A stretch of DNA of 64,000 bases from Desulfovibrio sp. Marseille-P6017 (lineage in GTDB: Bacteria; Bacillota_A; Clostridia; Peptostreptococcales; Peptostreptococcaceae), in the NCBI GenBank assembly GCA_900604495.1, contig UWOR01000014.1:1-64000 (forward strand). Direction: 5' to 3'. Both the position numbers and the translations under genes were made by a program. How positions within the stretch are numbered: the stretch's first letter is position 1; the number at the start of each line of letters is the position of its first letter. The notes under the pieces were generated by a model. The model was not told the DNA's origin. It was given only the letters and a program-made list of their open reading frames with translations, and searched no databases. Of the stretch, positions 63,921 to 64,000 are shown piece by piece.

Positions 63921-64000
63921 AATTCATTCCCCTTAACCTTTAATACTCACAATCTACGAATTAGCTTTATTAAATTATAATTTTTGATGTAACTACTAGT

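Noticed and set aside
1..64000. CRISPR array, tRNA, rRNA or insertion sequence
   Set aside because: No regular spaced repeats, no cloverleaf-like conserved TTCGA blocks in context, and no transposase reading were found.

Overview
The window is AT-rich DNA (visibly well under one third G+C) with dense, short-spaced genes, strong Shine-Dalgarno sites, T-box and SAM-I leaders, reverse rubrerythrins, an NfnAB transhydrogenase, a sensory [FeFe]-hydrogenase and many oxygen-sensitive Fe-S proteins. This points to a strictly anaerobic Gram-positive member of the Clostridia, most likely Peptostreptococcaceae (family placement is inference). No rRNA, tRNA, CRISPR array, IS element or recognisable prophage block was seen. 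Most genes lie on the minus strand.

Layout. 1-2.6 kb: modABC molybdate importer. 2.8-9.1 kb: a DUF362/ferredoxin protein, then the branched-chain amino acid operon (small ACT subunit, ilvD, ilvB, ilvC) behind a perfect TTGACA-17-TATAAT promoter and a T-box leader. 9.2-13.5 kb: an accessory stretch with a low-complexity hypothetical, a YgjP-type metallopeptidase, a DUF3006 protein, a wrecked SNF transporter and an orphan family B DNA polymerase. 13.7-17.4 kb: metA and metY (with a SAM-I riboswitch between them) and a lone PotD-like lipoprotein. 17.5-24.1 kb: a decaying region with at least five broken genes (a small conserved protein, HxlR, TIGR04076, ArsR, sensor kinase) around an intact RACo-like ATPase and a DUF1905 protein.

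24.1-33.4 kb is the largest functional unit: an apparent nitrate-reduction operon read leftwards from a class II Crp/Fnr-type site. It holds a TDT/SLAC1-type membrane protein, a NarB/NapA-like Mo-bisMGD enzyme, a 4x[4Fe-4S] ferredoxin, an FAD/NAD(P) oxidoreductase and mobB, then a Moco-type riboswitch with its own attenuator, moeA, moaA (frameshifted here), a MOSC protein and a BFD-like [2Fe-2S] protein. With modABC this is a near-complete route from molybdate uptake to an active Mo enzyme.

33.4-40.4 kb: PhzF, DUF6483, a PanF/YhdT pair, an opine-dehydrogenase-like protein, a CDF metal transporter, NUDIX and HD hydrolases. 40.7-43.8 kb: a three-gene sensory hydrogenase module (thioredoxin-like [2Fe-2S] protein, HydS-type [FeFe]-hydrogenase with PAS, SpoIIE-type phosphatase), probably the most interesting signalling system in the window. 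43.9-53.7 kb: MATE exporter, PrsA-like foldase, polysaccharide deacetylase, orphan hisF, azoreductase, nfnAB, a reverse rubrerythrin and VanW. 53.8-64 kb: a small protein, a GNAT enzyme behind a structured leader, a MacAB-like ABC exporter with a small secreted protein, a second reverse rubrerythrin, an Fe-S/class V aminotransferase pair, an unusual small ORF without a standard start codon, a DMT transporter, an orphan microcompartment shell protein and a frameshifted bile acid:sodium symporter.

Two kinds of damage occur. Some genes carry true base-substitution stops. Others (moaA, the BASS transporter, the SNF transporter, the sensor kinase, ArsR) are broken by what look like single-base losses, mostly in homopolymers. 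The second class could partly be sequencing error and should be checked against reads.
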